Assembly: GCF_000485595.1 (NCBI RefSeq)
Contig: NW_014578153.1
Span: forward strand, 9,131-73,130
DNA length: 64,000 nucleotides
Source: Priapulus caudatus
Taxonomy: Eukaryota > Priapulida > Priapulimorpha > Priapulimorphida > Priapulidae
Direction: 5' to 3'
The position numbers and the translations under genes are program-made. Below are positions 21,280-32,928 of this stretch, in pieces (position 1 is the first letter of the stretch; each line of letters begins with the position of its first letter). The notes under the pieces are model-generated. The model ran no database searches. It was not told the origin of the DNA and saw only the letters and a list, made by a program, of their open reading frames with translations.

Positions 21280-21905
21280 AACGTGTTTTCTACCATAATT
21301 TCAGCTGTAGGGAGAATGCTTCTCTGATCCATAATTACACAGCATCTGGACAGTGGGTTCACTTTGCAAATCAGCATGCTTAACGCAACACATGTAAAAA
21401 AAAACTAGTCAATAGAACATTATATACAAATAAATTTTTATTGAAATACCTTACACAATATGCATGCAAACTAAGTGTGGTGAATGTATACATTTGGAAA
21501 CACAAACACATCAGATGAACAAGTCTGAATTAACACTAACATTTAATGTGTACTTACTCAGAAAACAAAATAAAATAAAATAATTTACCTACCTACCTAT
21601 ACCCACTACAAAAATGGTGAGTCGGAAAAGGGCAAACAAACAATTTTTTAATTTAGGCCCGAGAGCAAAAACACTCCACTGAACAGAGCACACCATCACT
21701 TCTGCAACAAGACTAGCAAAGCACATCTTTAATCTCATCTAATATAGTGTACCTAAATGCGAAGTCAGAAGACTTTTGACCATCTTTGGCAAAAAAAAGT
21801 ATGTGAAAGTGTTTTTGCATGAAAAAAGTATGAAAAAGGTATAAAAAGTATATTTTCTAAAAAAAAGTATAATACTTTTAACAAAAGTATAAAGTGGCAG
21901 CACTG
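21280..21905 (-). mobile_element. Inverted relative of the 10525 element
   Basis: Ends AGTGGCAGCACTG at 21893-21905 with AAAAAGTAT repeats inside (21790-21890). 21590-21660 matches 11130-11200 in inverse orientation. No coding region. Confidence 0.5.
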
Positions 21906-21949
21906 CTAGTCGCATGTGTGGCATCATGCCCACGCCTAGTATACTTGGC

Positions 21950-22960
21950 TTGGGAGCCACAAAATGGAGCTCGGAGGCAGGCATCAGCTCATCCTGGCAT
22001 GCAATGCGCCGCCATTATTCGCATATATTTAAACAGGCACCTCGTCCCATTTACAATTTCGCGGAGTGGAAGTTTTGTGCCGGAATTCACGAGATATCTC
22101 TGGCTGGAGTAGGCAGGACCAAAAGGCAGCGTTCAGGGGTCGAAATTAGCGGTATCCCGATATCTGCGGGATAGTAGATTCTTGTGTTGGATACCAGATT
22201 TCAATGCTTGGTATCCGCCAGGATAGTAAAAAAAAATCGTCAAAATCGGGATAGTGGTTGTTGAGTTATCAACTTTATACGGCAGCGCATCTGAGCGAGT
22301 GCACGTAGAGCAATTGCGCGCGATCTGATCATAAATGTGATGTCTATACATTGTATCAAGCGAACCAGACAATACGTCTGCAGTGTACTTGTCTGTGCAT
22401 ATCTGTGAATCTGTTTTCATGTTTTTATATAATAATTACATTACATATTAATAATTTTCAAATGCTATTATTGCATATTTAAAGATTTTGGATACCAACA
22501 TTGTTTAAATTACTATCCAAAAAATGGGATACCAGATCTTTGGGGGGGATACCAGATTTCAATACCTGGTATCCCGAATGGATACCATAATAAAAATCAA
22601 ATTTCGACCCCTTGGCGTTATAAATCGAACACGTGAACATTTAGCTACGCATAGATACCAAAAGGGAGGCTAGCTGTTGTTGGTCTATTTATGCTGTTAT
22701 ACTAGTGTGAAACGAAGCGAACGCTGTGCGAATTTTGCAATCACGCTTTCCCACCTGCTCTTTATTGTTGTTGCTTGTGCACAGCGGCATGCGTGCGTGC
22801 GGTGTACTTGTGTGTTGCAGAGGAGCATTTGAACGGCATTTACAAGAAGTTATCGGCAATAATAGGTGAAAGACAGTAGAGAAACATATTAAGACTTTAG
22901 TACCTACTAAATACATTTCGTGTTTATTGACCATATTTCTTTTATTGAAACATTCCAAGG
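21950..22960. repeat. Repeat Z copy split by a 481-bp element
   Basis: 21950-22128 and 22620-22960 together correspond, inverted, to 10120-10510 (CGAGATATCTCTGG, CTACGCATAGATACC, GTTGCAGAGGAGCATTTG). The split point is the insertion at 22134. Confidence 0.6.
22134..22614. mobile_element. 481-bp hAT-like MITE with GCGTT target duplication
   Basis: The ends are CAGGGGTCGAAATT and AATTTCGACCCCTTG. GCGTT flanks both sides (22129-22133 and 22615-22619). Subterminal GGATACCAGATTTCAAT words occur in both halves. No ORF. CAG ends and a 5-bp duplication fit one group of hAT elements. Confidence 0.75.
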
Positions 22961-23300
22961 GCTGTGCTGTAAGTGTATGACATGCGGCTAAACAGAGGAA
23001 TTGTTCCGACCTGTGATTGGAAGATAAAAATAGAATTCGTGACGTTTCTCAACACTGTCAATATTAGATATCTCACCGACTGTACTTACATGATGGTTTA
23101 TTTTCAAAAGATTACAACGTTTACACTCTTCATAGAGGTCCTTAAAGTTGCATAACCTCGCAGCTAAATGCATATATAGACCTACTGTGAGCTCGTCTAT
23201 GTTGCAAAAATTCACTAGAACTCATTTGTATTGCTACTTTCAGAACATTTCTTCTCAAAATCTAAACGAAATTACTTCTCTTACGAAAGTAGCACCACAG

Positions 23301-23880
23301 CAGGCTTTCCAGCAGTCCTTGACAACTTTTTTAGGGCTAATTTTAGGGAGAAATTCTGTTTTTTTAGGGCTATTTTAAGGATTTTTAGGGATGAATCGAA
23401 ACATTTTAGGGATAAAATAAGTCACTTACCTTTCATAAACATCAACGTGTTAACTTACAGATACAGTTCTATGTGGTATGTGTCCAGTCTACCAGCTATT
23501 CCTATCCTCCAAGTCCTCAATACGACTGTACATCATCAGGTTTCATGCAAATTAGGCATGTCTTGTACATCCAGCCAGGAACAGGGTCGTATAATCAGAC
23601 ACTGAAGCTTGGGAATCACTGGTAGACTGAGTCACAATACTCACTCTGTATAAAGATAACTAGAAAACATCCATTACTGATTAGACATAATTACAAACCA
23701 AAAGTTCATCATCTCATCACCAAAAACTCCAAACATATCTGTGAATTTTTTGTTTAGGAATTTGAATAAAATTTTAGCCCTTTTTTAGGAATTTATACAT
23801 TTTTAACGTTTTTTAGAAATTTTAGGACTAGCTCAAAATTTTAGGAATTTTTAGGAATTTTATGGCCGCTGGAAAGCCTG
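23301..23880. mobile_element. 580-bp hAT-like MITE with CCACAG target duplication
   Basis: The ends are CAGGCTTTCCAGC and GCTGGAAAGCCTG. CCACAG lies on both sides (23295-23300 and 23881-23886). Subterminal TTTTTAGG repeats are inverted on the two sides. Non-coding. Confidence 0.8.
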
Positions 23881-23886
23881 CCACAG

Positions 23887-24596
23887 TGATGTTTACACAT
23901 CCGGGACACAGCGGAGTGATCGTTAATATTTCTTTTCTATAATAAAACAAGTTATAATTCATTATTATATATGTTTATTCAGTACTACAAAATTGTGGAA
24001 TTTGTTTAAATCATGAATATCGTTATCTATATTACTTGTGCAATAAGGAAACAAATATAGTGTTTTCGTTCCAGGAACTATTTGTGCTAGCGTAGCTGTT
24101 AGCTGTGTGACATAGCAACATCAGACGTAATTTTGAAATCCCAATATTTGTAGCACTTCTCTGGCTCAATGAGAACATTTCGTGATGTTTGCACACTGCA
24201 AGTATGCTCACAGTACCAGTAGGTCTATATAGGCTTTTTGTTGCGAGGTTTATCCATTTTAAGAGACGAATATCCGAATATATGCTAACTTTCGCGAAGT
24301 TTCTTGTTCAAGTAGTGTATGTGTTGTATTAGGAGCAATTCCTCCGTTTACGGTTTAGCCGCTGACTGGAAACATCACTCCAACCTCTGATTAGCTCAAA
24401 AACATCAGCTGATGTTACGTTTTGACACGGGAAGCCCAGCATATGGGAAGAGGGAGGGAAGAAGAGAAAAAGAAACGAGAGGGGCTAGGTTTTACTATCA
24501 ATCAAGTTGTATGTGTCTCATATCTTGCAGGGGCGTAGCTACCATAACGCAGATATGCAGTTGCGTACACATCATTTCACCAAACATTTTTTTTAT
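23887..24596. other. No gene recognised; scattered repeat words
   Basis: AT-rich. AGGAGCAATTCCTCCGTTTA (24332-24351) matches, inverted, words near 22995, 35625 and 41140. CAGGGGCGTAGCTACC at 24528 resembles the ends of the hAT-like element at 46369. No coding region. Confidence 0.35.
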
Positions 24597-24632
24597 TGCA
24601 GAGAGAGAGAGAGCGAGAGAGAGAGAGAAGGC

Positions 24633-24661
<29 letters not shown>
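24597..24661. repeat. GA dinucleotide repeat
   Basis: Interrupted GAGA run with GCGA breaks. ORFs crossing it are Arg-Glu repeats without meaning. It lies about 80 bp before the 5' LTR of BEL2. Confidence 0.95.
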
Positions 24662-24664
<3 letters not shown>

Positions 24665-24741
24665 GGCAAAGCAGGTTACAACCCTTTTGCAGCTTTTTCA
24701 CAATTCCAAGAGTTTTGCTGTCGCCCTCATCCTAGCGGTGG

Positions 24742-24942
24742 TGTTGCGGCATTCCACCGGAGTACGCATTTTCTTTTCGGTATCGCCCGCTAGGGGTGCT
24801 TATGTTTTTGTAAACAATGGAAATGGCGGCGTGTTCATGGCAATGTGAATCTTCCACGATTGAATAATATATCACTGTTTCACGAGTACACACGTCTTCA
24901 TTATTCAATGTGTTCAAATTATTCAAAGTAAGCACAGTCACA
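24742..24942 (+). repeat. BEL2 5' LTR
   Basis: 201 bp, TGTTGCGGCATTCC...CGTCACA-type ends (here AGTCACA). It matches 40431-40633 nearly base for base. Confidence 0.88.
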
Positions 24943-25206
24943 GTTTATTCAATCACGCTGTGTACCACGCCAATGCCGAATTACGACAAGAGATGAACTG
25001 TAACTGTAACTGTTAGTGCCGGTTCGGCCCATAACCACACTGCACGCCGTTGATACGACACCTACAATTAGAGAACGTTACGGCTGCATGGTTGCCACGC
25101 ACCGACGTATTTTAGAGGACTGTCTTTGTTGTGAATCGTTGAATGGTCATCCTGCGGACAGTTTATCTTACCACCGAAAGAGGGCGCCACAGAACAGTGT
25201 AAAATT

Positions 25207-26430
25207 ATGGCAGCAGCAAAGGTCAAACCGTCCCTGACTGAGAGCAGGCCTGAATCTGCCAAGGAGGCTAAGGCCATAAGAGCTGTTTCGAAACGAAAGG
25301 TCACCATCCTAGTCAAAGAGGGAGCTGCGCTCTTAGGTTATACTGGCATGCCGCATACGGAATTTAAAAAATCACTCGGAACGCATTCGACAACAACTGG
25401 ACGACCTGCAAACGATAAATTAGCTATTCATAAGGCTGAAGTGCGGTGAATTAAGAGCAGAGAATTATGCCACCGAAAATGAACGTGAAATCGCGGAGGA
25501 TGAGGAGGCCTACATCAACGAGGTGTTGGACAGCGCATGGCCAACGATACACGAACTTCTCGGAAAATCCGAACAGGCAAAGCCTAGTCCACCGGAACCT
25601 ACCAGGACTAGACCCCCTTCTTCTCGTCCTTGGGAAGATAAGTCCACCACACGTATGGCGAAGTTGAGATTTCCAACCTTCTCTGGCGACCTGCGGGATT
25701 ACAGACGTTTCAAGGAGCTTTTCACAGATTTTTCCAGGCACCGAGAGGAAACTGAACTATTTTACCAGCTTGTTGAATCGATGGTGAGGAAAACCGAGAG
25801 AAACAAGATAAAGTCTTGCATTGATACCCAAAGAGCATGGGAAATCTTGTTATTGTATCCGTACCCAGTCTCGTTAGATGGTTACATTCTCTGTTAGTGC
25901 TCCTGCAGAAAGCCAAAAATTCTGCTGAGCACCAACAGTCCCAACCTGCAAGTACACTGAACAAGAATCACAAATCGACCAGTCATTCTACGATGTCCCC
26001 CGGAGAGGGCAAAGACGTTGGTGAGAAGAAGAACTTTGGTACGCAGAGGGAAAGCACCGATCGCCTACCGCCGAAATGCTCACTGCATCCTAAGACCTCG
26101 AATCACTTCTTGAAAGGCTGTCATAAATTCTGTACGCTCCCGCAAAGTGAGAAATTCGACATCATGAACGCTAATAATATCTGCCATCGCTGTGGTCATA
26201 ATAATTGCATCTCAGGAAAACGGCCGTTCAACCACGATGACTGTCAATTTGCCACAAACTGTCAAATACCCACGTGCGGTATGAACACTCATTTCTCCTC
26301 GGTCTGCCCGAATGTTTACGGCCGAGATGGGTATCGTCACTTCGATAAGAAGCTCCTATCTTCTGGTGCAGGGAATAGCAAGGGTCTGAACGTCAATAGG
26401 CGGGAATTCCAATCAGCAGTACAAAGGAAC
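25207..26430 (+). pseudogene. BEL2 gag
   Basis: Starts at ATG 25207 (MAAAKVKPSLTESRPESA). Three frames carry it: 25207-25446, about 25440-25830 and 25880-26430. The middle part has the DUF1759-type gag core (LRFPTFSGDLRDYRRFKELF, HREETELFYQLVESMV); the last part has the CSLHPKTSNHFLKGC, CHRCGHNNC and further Cys/His motifs of the zinc-binding end. At least two frameshifts separate them. Gag forms the particle and binds RNA; this copy could not be translated as one protein. Confidence 0.8.
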
Positions 26431-26483
26431 TCTAACCCCACGCTCGCAGTAGGAAGCAACATGCGAGATAACGATCGAATCAC

Positions 26484-27941
26484 ATGTGCACTGCCGGCCG
26501 TCATGGCTACATACGTTATGGTACTAAGAAGACGATGGTACGAATTCTACTCAACACAGGCAGCCAGATATCGCTTTTACGTGAAGGAATCCTTCCAAAG
26601 TCTCACGGCGGTCAAATGCAAGACTTCAGTCTCACCACAGTTGGAGGTGACACCCTCGCCTGCAAGCTTCGTGTAGTAGATTGTACGCTAGAGAGTCTAG
26701 ATGGTTCGTTCCAACGTGTTCGTCTTACTGAGATGAAGAGACCATGCGGCGACGCCCCCATCATCGGTAATGCTCAAATCCGACAGTACCCTCATCTTGA
26801 TGATATCAGTATCGTTGAAGCTAAAGACAAGACGATCGACATTCTGCTAGGCGTCGAGAACGGAGACGTACTAACAGCAGATGAACGTATCCTGGGTACC
26901 ACAGACAACGATCCTGTTGCCGTCAGATGTCCATTGGGATGGTATGTCCAAGGTGGCTATAGCTCGAGTGAAGTTCTTTGCAACGCTACCATACAATTCA
27001 CTCAGGTGACAGCCATCAGCGAGATGGAAGATTTCCTGGGAATCGACCGTGTAGGTATCGAGCCGAGACGTTGTAAGTGTACCATGGAAGACCAATATAA
27101 GATAGCAACCGACTCAATGCAGCAAAGCGTAACCAGGCTAGAGGATGGAACCTACCAGATTAGTCTACCAACCTACCTATTAGCCTAATTTTTGATTGGA
27201 GGAAATCACCTCAGGGTTACCGAACAATCACGATTATTCTGTCAAACGTTTCTTAAACTTGGAGAAACAGTTCAAGAACAAACCACGTGAATGGGAAGTC
27301 TATTGCTAGCAGATGGAGGACCAAGTCAAACGCGGCGTAGCATGGGCTGTATCGGCAGATAACATCGCAAAATGTGGTTTCTTCCACACTTCGGAGTACT
27401 TAAAGACTCACAGACTACACCAGTTCTTGTTGTGTATGACGGAAAGGCAACCTACCAAGGACCCTCACTCAACGACTACCTCGCTAAAGGAAACAACATG
27501 AACTCAAATCTATTCGAGGTTGCACTACGTTTTAGAGAATATGAAGTTGGAGTAATCACCGACATTAGCAAGATGTTCCAAGCCGTTAAAGTTCACCCAG
27601 ATGACGCTAGGTTTCACCGATACATATTCCGTGAACGACCAGAGGATCCGATCCAAGTTTACGAGTTAACCACAGTTAGCTTTGGGGATAAGCCATCTCC
27701 AGGTGCAGCTATCATTGCTCTTCGCCATGTTGCTAAGGAAAACGCACCCAATGATCCTGATGTCAAACGTGTCATTGCGGACCAGTTCTACGTTGACGAT
27801 TTGACTGACTCTGAGCGGACCGTGGAGAAGACAAGTCGACTGAAGGAGAATCTTACCGCTACTCTAGGGAGTGGAGGGTTCAGAATCCGAAAGTGGCTTT
27901 CGAACAAGGGAGAAATCTGTGACAGAGTACTACCCTGCTGA
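26484..27941 (+). pseudogene. BEL2 protease and reverse transcriptase
   Basis: The first frame (26484-27186) holds the Pao-type aspartic protease (DUF1758): the active-site motif reads ILLNTGSQISLL, with Asn in place of the catalytic Asp, and continues to PLGWYVQGG, the link to RT. A TAA at 27186 ends it. RT continues in 27372-27941: MWFLPHFGVLKDSQ, VVYDGKATYQGPSLNDYL, DISKMFQAVKVHPDDARFHR, FGDKPSPGAA and the catalytic FYVDDLTDS. A further frameshift follows at about 27920. Protease is therefore predicted dead by point mutation, besides the frame breaks. Confidence 0.82.
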
Positions 27942-28080
27942 TGGTAACACGACAGTACTGGGAACGAAGTGGAATTTGACGGACGACACGTTGCAAGTCA
28001 AAGAAGTCACGTTCGATGACTTTACGCCAACAAAACGGAATATTCTGAAGAAAACCACTTCGTACTAAGACATCTTTGGA

Positions 28081-30134
28081 ATGTTATCCGGGATCCTCGT
28101 GCGACCAAAGATACTGCTTCAGAAACTTTGGACATTTGATAACATCGATTGGGACACTCCTATTCACTCAGACAGTGATATCCACATTATGTTGGAAGCT
28201 GTGAAGGAAGACCTAAAGGACGTTAACACTATCAAGATAGAACGTTGCCTTATCCCAGAAAAGTTTCGCGGTAAATCACCATTGCCTAATGTTTCACTCC
28301 ATGGAGCCAGTGACGCCTCTGATGACGCCATGGGAATGGGAATATGGCTGAGATGGTCCGAAGCAGAAGACGACGATGCAGAACTGACGTTTCTCTGCGC
28401 TAGAGCACGACTAACTCCGTTGAAACAGCTAAGCATACCTCGTAAGGAGCTCCATGCCATTCTACTCTTATCTCGATTGATGACCACAGTGGAGAATGCA
28501 CTACGACAGGAGATTGCCCATAGGAGGATATGGACAGACAGCATGACGGCTATCAGCTGGCGAAGGGGACAATCGAAATCATTTTGCTCATACGTTGGCT
28601 GCCGTGTTGGTGAGAGAACTGCAGACTTCGACCCCAACGATGATATCCAATACGTGCCCACTGACCAGAATACCATAGATCTCGTCTCACGCGGAGTTAA
28701 CGCCACTGAAATGCAGAAAGTTATTGATGGACTGACATTCCTGAAAAAAACCACTAGCTTATTGGCCCGAGACTCCCAAGAATGTTCCAGTAGACATGGA
28801 AGATACAGAGCTGAAGAAGTTTCACGTCCGGAATGCCAAGGTTCTTACGCTACAGCTGTCCAAGGCTGAACCCTTTGTTGACCCGAAGAAGTTTTCCAGC
28901 TGCTCTCGTCTAGTTATGGTGACCGCACGTATATTGTCGCTGAAAGATCTGCCCAAGAGCCAGTGGATGAAGGAGCTTACCACCAAGATTTCTCAATGGC
29001 CGTCACATAAGAGGATCAAGGAAGCAGAGATATACTGGATTCGCCACACCCAAAAGGAGATCGATTTTAACGATAACCACATCATGAAACTACAACCGTT
29101 CCTGGACGAGCAAGGGGTCTACAGAGTCGGAGGTGGCCTCCACAATGCACCGCTTTCATACGACATACGACACTCGTACCTTCTTCCAAAGAAGAGCCGT
29201 ATTGGTCTACACATAGTACAGGAGAGATACAGACACACACTACATGAAGGGCATCTGAGAACGGCCGTGGAAGTTAGAAAGTCCTACTGGAGAGTTGGTG
29301 ACATTTACCTGTGTAGACGAGTTGTTCACGAATGTACCATCTGCACACGATACCGTGGGAAGCCGCTAAAACAACGAATAGCTGACCTACCAGTCTTCCG
29401 AGTGATGCCCTTCAAGCCTGCATTCAGTACAACGGTAGTAGATTACCTGGGCCCAGTCCTCGTCAAGTTGAATCGCAATACAGTTACCAAAGGATACTGT
29501 GCCGTCTTCGTTTGTGCTGTCCTTCGTGCTGTTCACCTGACCTGCGTCCAAGATTTGTCCACATCAGCGTTTCTTCAAGCCTTTGAACGTTTCGTTAGCA
29601 TCCGTGGAGCACCTGCGCTCGTCATCAGCGACAACGCAACTTGTTTCCGTGGAGCTGATAATGAGATTCGTGAACTGCATTTACGCCTAGATCGAGCACA
29701 ACTCCAATCCGAGACCGTGAGACTGAAGGTTGAGTGGAAGTTTGGACCGCCGGGTGGACCCCATCACCAAGGCTTAGTGGAAAGAATGGTGCAGGAAGTG
29801 AAGAAGTCGATGGGACACATGGTTAAGGCAGAGAAGCTGACGTTTGTAGAATGGGAGACTGTCTTCTCCCAGATCTCCGGACTCCTGAACAGCCGACCTA
29901 TCTCCGCAGTGTCTTCATCACCGTTAGACGAGCCGCCTATCACCCCCAATCACTTCCTGATTGGGAGGGGTAGTCTCCCGAGCCCACAAGTACCCAACGT
30001 CGTGAACTATGCAATACGATGGTCGATGGTTTCTGGCGACGTTGGATGACGAGCATCCATAAGCTATCTCCACGCCAAAAATGGAGTAAAGCTGAAGACA
30101 ACCTGACCGAAGGAGACATCGTTCTAGTCGTCGA
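28081..30134 (+). pseudogene. BEL2 RNase H, integrase and start of C-terminal domain
   Basis: 28081-28869 has the RNase H-like region (HGASDASDDAMGMGIWLRW; RKELHAILLLSR; IWTDSMTAISW). Just upstream a Tyr codon is a TAA at 28066-28068 (BEL1 still has Tyr). 28796-30049 carries the integrase zinc motif (HEGHLRTA, HECTICTR) and core: VVDYLGP, ISDNATCF and GLVERMVQ supply Asp, Asp and Glu. The ITPNHFLIGRG and DUF5641 motifs follow in a shifted frame. Coding ends abruptly at 30134 at the inversion breakpoint and resumes at 39488 (or, inverted, at 37223). Confidence 0.85.
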
Positions 30135-30620
30135 GTGACCTACGCATTTTTATGGCTTATTTGAAAGGACATGAAATATGCTTTCGCACTGACATGCGAA
30201 GAGTAAGTGTCGGATAACCTTTTGACCCTCAAGAGGAGGGTTAAACATTGATTTGTTGACTGTTAACAAAGGACTGAACTGCTTTTGCTATTATTAGAGC
30301 CCATACCTGTGTCAATGTGAGCTACAGTTGCACAGTTTAATTGCAAAGGCAAATGTTTGTTGAACAAGGTTTACGCTCCTTGAAATCATATGATGTTTCT
30401 AAAGCAGTCTGTTATAGCACCCTGCCCCTGGGCGAAGGCTGAATGATGAATCAGTGAATGCTTGCATGAGCGCAACAAACACGGGCAGCGCTTCTAATCA
30501 TAATTGTTGCCTGCCAAACCTGCAATGCACGTGTTAACTCACAGCTGAGCGAAATTATCGCCTGCCTGAATATACTTACTTGGATTTTAGCCTGTACCTA
30601 CTGTAGGATTTCAGAATGAG
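30135..30620 (+). repeat. Right half of repeat Y (inversion junction)
   Basis: GTGACCTACGCATTTTTATG and GACATGCGAAGAGTAA align with 32087-32470 (right half of a Y copy). Non-coding. Confidence 0.7.
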
Positions 30621-31439
30621 GGCAGATGCCATTTTTGATTATGATTACACTTGCACGCCGCCATCTCGCGGCAACTATAGGCCTAGTTTAAATTAGATTT
30701 TATTCTCATGTAACTTGTTAAACGAATAGATAATAACTAGTACCATTAATATATAATATTTACTTTCTTCATCTTGAATCTTAACATATATCATGTAGCT
30801 ATGGCCGTGCGTATCCATTTACCAGTTATGCGAACATAAGCTGTTACCATAGAAATATTAGGGTGGCGGGGGCTGGGGCGGAATTGAGGGGCAGTAAAAG
30901 GCATCATCGCTGGGTTTCNNNNNNNNNNTATATATATAATATACCGTATAGAATATGTACATAATTGACGTCAGTCACACAGCCTGGTCGGGTTAAGCCA
31001 TAACACTGACACTGTCAGTCTGTCACTGAGCCACTTTGCATGGTTACAAGTAAAGATTTTGGCAAAATTACGTTTGTAAACAATATATATACTTACTGCC
31101 ATAAAGCTTGAAACGAGTGAAGTTTTTACATCGTTGCACTGGTGATATATTCCTGTTTGCGGCCCTCATTACGTTTCTTTTTTACGATAGCACCGCATTG
31201 AAACACGCTAGAAGCCCGAAGGCTTTCTGCCAACCAGAAAGTGCGCATGCCCGCCAAAATGACGTAGTTTGTTTACCAACTTGAACGCCGCTATAGTAAT
31301 ACTAATAGTAATACACTAGGCCTATACAGTAATAGTATTATACAGTATACCGGTACTACTTTACTAGTCTACTCAGACTACTGCCACTTACTGCCACTGG
31401 CACCCAGGCACTTGGAAGTGCTCTTCATAAAAGTATAAT
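30621..31439. other. No gene recognised; contains a 10-N gap
   Basis: AT-rich. Ns at 30919-30928, followed by a TA microsatellite. No coding region. Confidence 0.6.
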
Positions 31440-31630
31440 GCTAAAATAATACGGAAATCTATTTGCCTACTAAAGTCTTAATGTTCCCTACTTTCTTTCA
31501 CCGATTATTGCCGACAAAATTTCCTGCTAAATGGCCGCAACAATGCCATCATCTGCCAACACACGCTGGCCGCCGCACGCTACTGCTGCACGCTGACACA
31601 TAAATATATGTTGTTTATGTGTTTATGTGT
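31440..31630. repeat. Repeat Z fragment
   Basis: Shares CACCGATTATTGCCGAC and CAACACACGCTGGCCGCCGC words with 41620-41700 and 32860-32915. Confidence 0.6.
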
Positions 31631-31639
31631 CAGTGTCAG

Positions 31640-32470
31640 TTATTAGCTCATCTGACGTAGTCAGGTGCAGCTTGTAGAATCGCATGATCGTCCGTCCCGT
31701 CCGGCCGTCTCGTCCGTCGCCGATGCGTCCGTCCGTCAACAGTGGCACAAATCTTAAGCCGCTCGACGTACGGGCACCGATATTTGGCCCACAATTGGGG
31801 GGGATCGTCAAAACGAGTTGGGATGTTCGAAGCTGGGGGAGGTCATAAGGTCAAAGTCAAGAGGTGTAAAAGAAGGAGGAACATTCACTCCCTAACTTAG
31901 TATAGGGGGAAATGCAGAATTGCGGCACAAAATCTAAAACGGCCGTCGACCTAGGCCTCGTGATAGTGGTGTCTATAGCATCATGGCTGGAAAAGCCATC
32001 ACTGTGCAGCGGCAGATTCTTTAGACATTTTTCTGAGCGACATGGTCTGACGGAGGACTTGAAAAAACTTTTGTTTCAGCCGGTGACCTAGCATTTTATG
32101 CATTATTGCGCGAAGGACCATTGAAATCACTTCTGCTGACATGCGAAGAGTAATGTCAGATAACCTTTTGACCTCAAGAGGAGGCTTAAACAAGATTTGT
32201 TGGACTGTCTGTTAGGAAGAATATTGACTGGCCGGGTTTTCTAGCTAGCAATCTATACATGCTGGAAATGTAATGAGCTACAATTTCACAGTTTGAATTT
32301 CAAAAGCTAAATTTGGTTAAGAAGGTTTATGCTCCTTAAATCTTATATTCTCATGGCATTCTGTACTGTCAGTTGTTACATGTAACGCCCTATGCCACAT
32401 GCCCAGTGGCTACTGCCAGTGCATGTGTTGGTGCGTACTGCTTAGTTTTTGCCTGCCTTAATTGCGTTAC
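31640..32470 (+). repeat. Complete-looking copy of repeat Y
   Basis: Contains GCAGCTTGTAGAATCGCATG, CGTCCGTCCGT runs, AAAACGAGTTGGGATG, the AGGTCAAAGTCAAG words and the GACATGCGAAGAGTAATG region. The left half matches 37224-37680 inverted and the right half matches 30135-30300. Non-coding; class unknown. Confidence 0.65.
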
Positions 32471-32634
32471 AGGTGGGCAGACTCTCTATGCAGCCCTGTA
32501 GGCTTGCGTAGTTAAATGGGATGTGCCTTACCTATTCTGTCTTGCCAAATTAGTTGTTGCTACTAACGTACGATGGGAAGCTGCCATCTTAATCTGAAGA
32601 CACTTAAACGTACGCGCCATCTCGTGGAACTTTC

Positions 32635-32928
32635 ATAACGATTCCCAGCGAACAGTCCTTTGAGAAGGTGTTACTGATATTATCCCCTGTGCATTCCTGT
32701 TTCGGCGGGTATGTGAACACATTGGGACTAACAGGTTTACTAGAATCCCACCACTCCACCACAGAGTCACCGCAGTAGAAGCGTTAGGATGAGCGCTGTC
32801 GCTCCGCGCACTTGTATTATGTGTCAGCGGCCAGCAGCTAGCGTGGGCAGCCAGCGTGTGTTGCAGATTGAGCATTTGGACGGCATTTACAGGAAATTGT
32901 CGCAATAATAGGTAAAGAGAGTAGAGAG
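32635..32928. repeat. Outer end of inverted-duplication arm A (repeat Z)
   Basis: Reverse complement of 41892-41600. It includes GATTCCCAGCG, ACTCCACCACAGAGTCACC and the Z words. It ends at the target site of the hAT-like element. Confidence 0.8.

Noticed and set aside
24412-24848. ORFs with Arg-Glu repeats
   Set aside because: Generated by the GA dinucleotide run.
28164-28754. 196-codon minus-strand ORF
   Set aside because: Shadow of BEL2 RNase H coding sequence on the plus strand.
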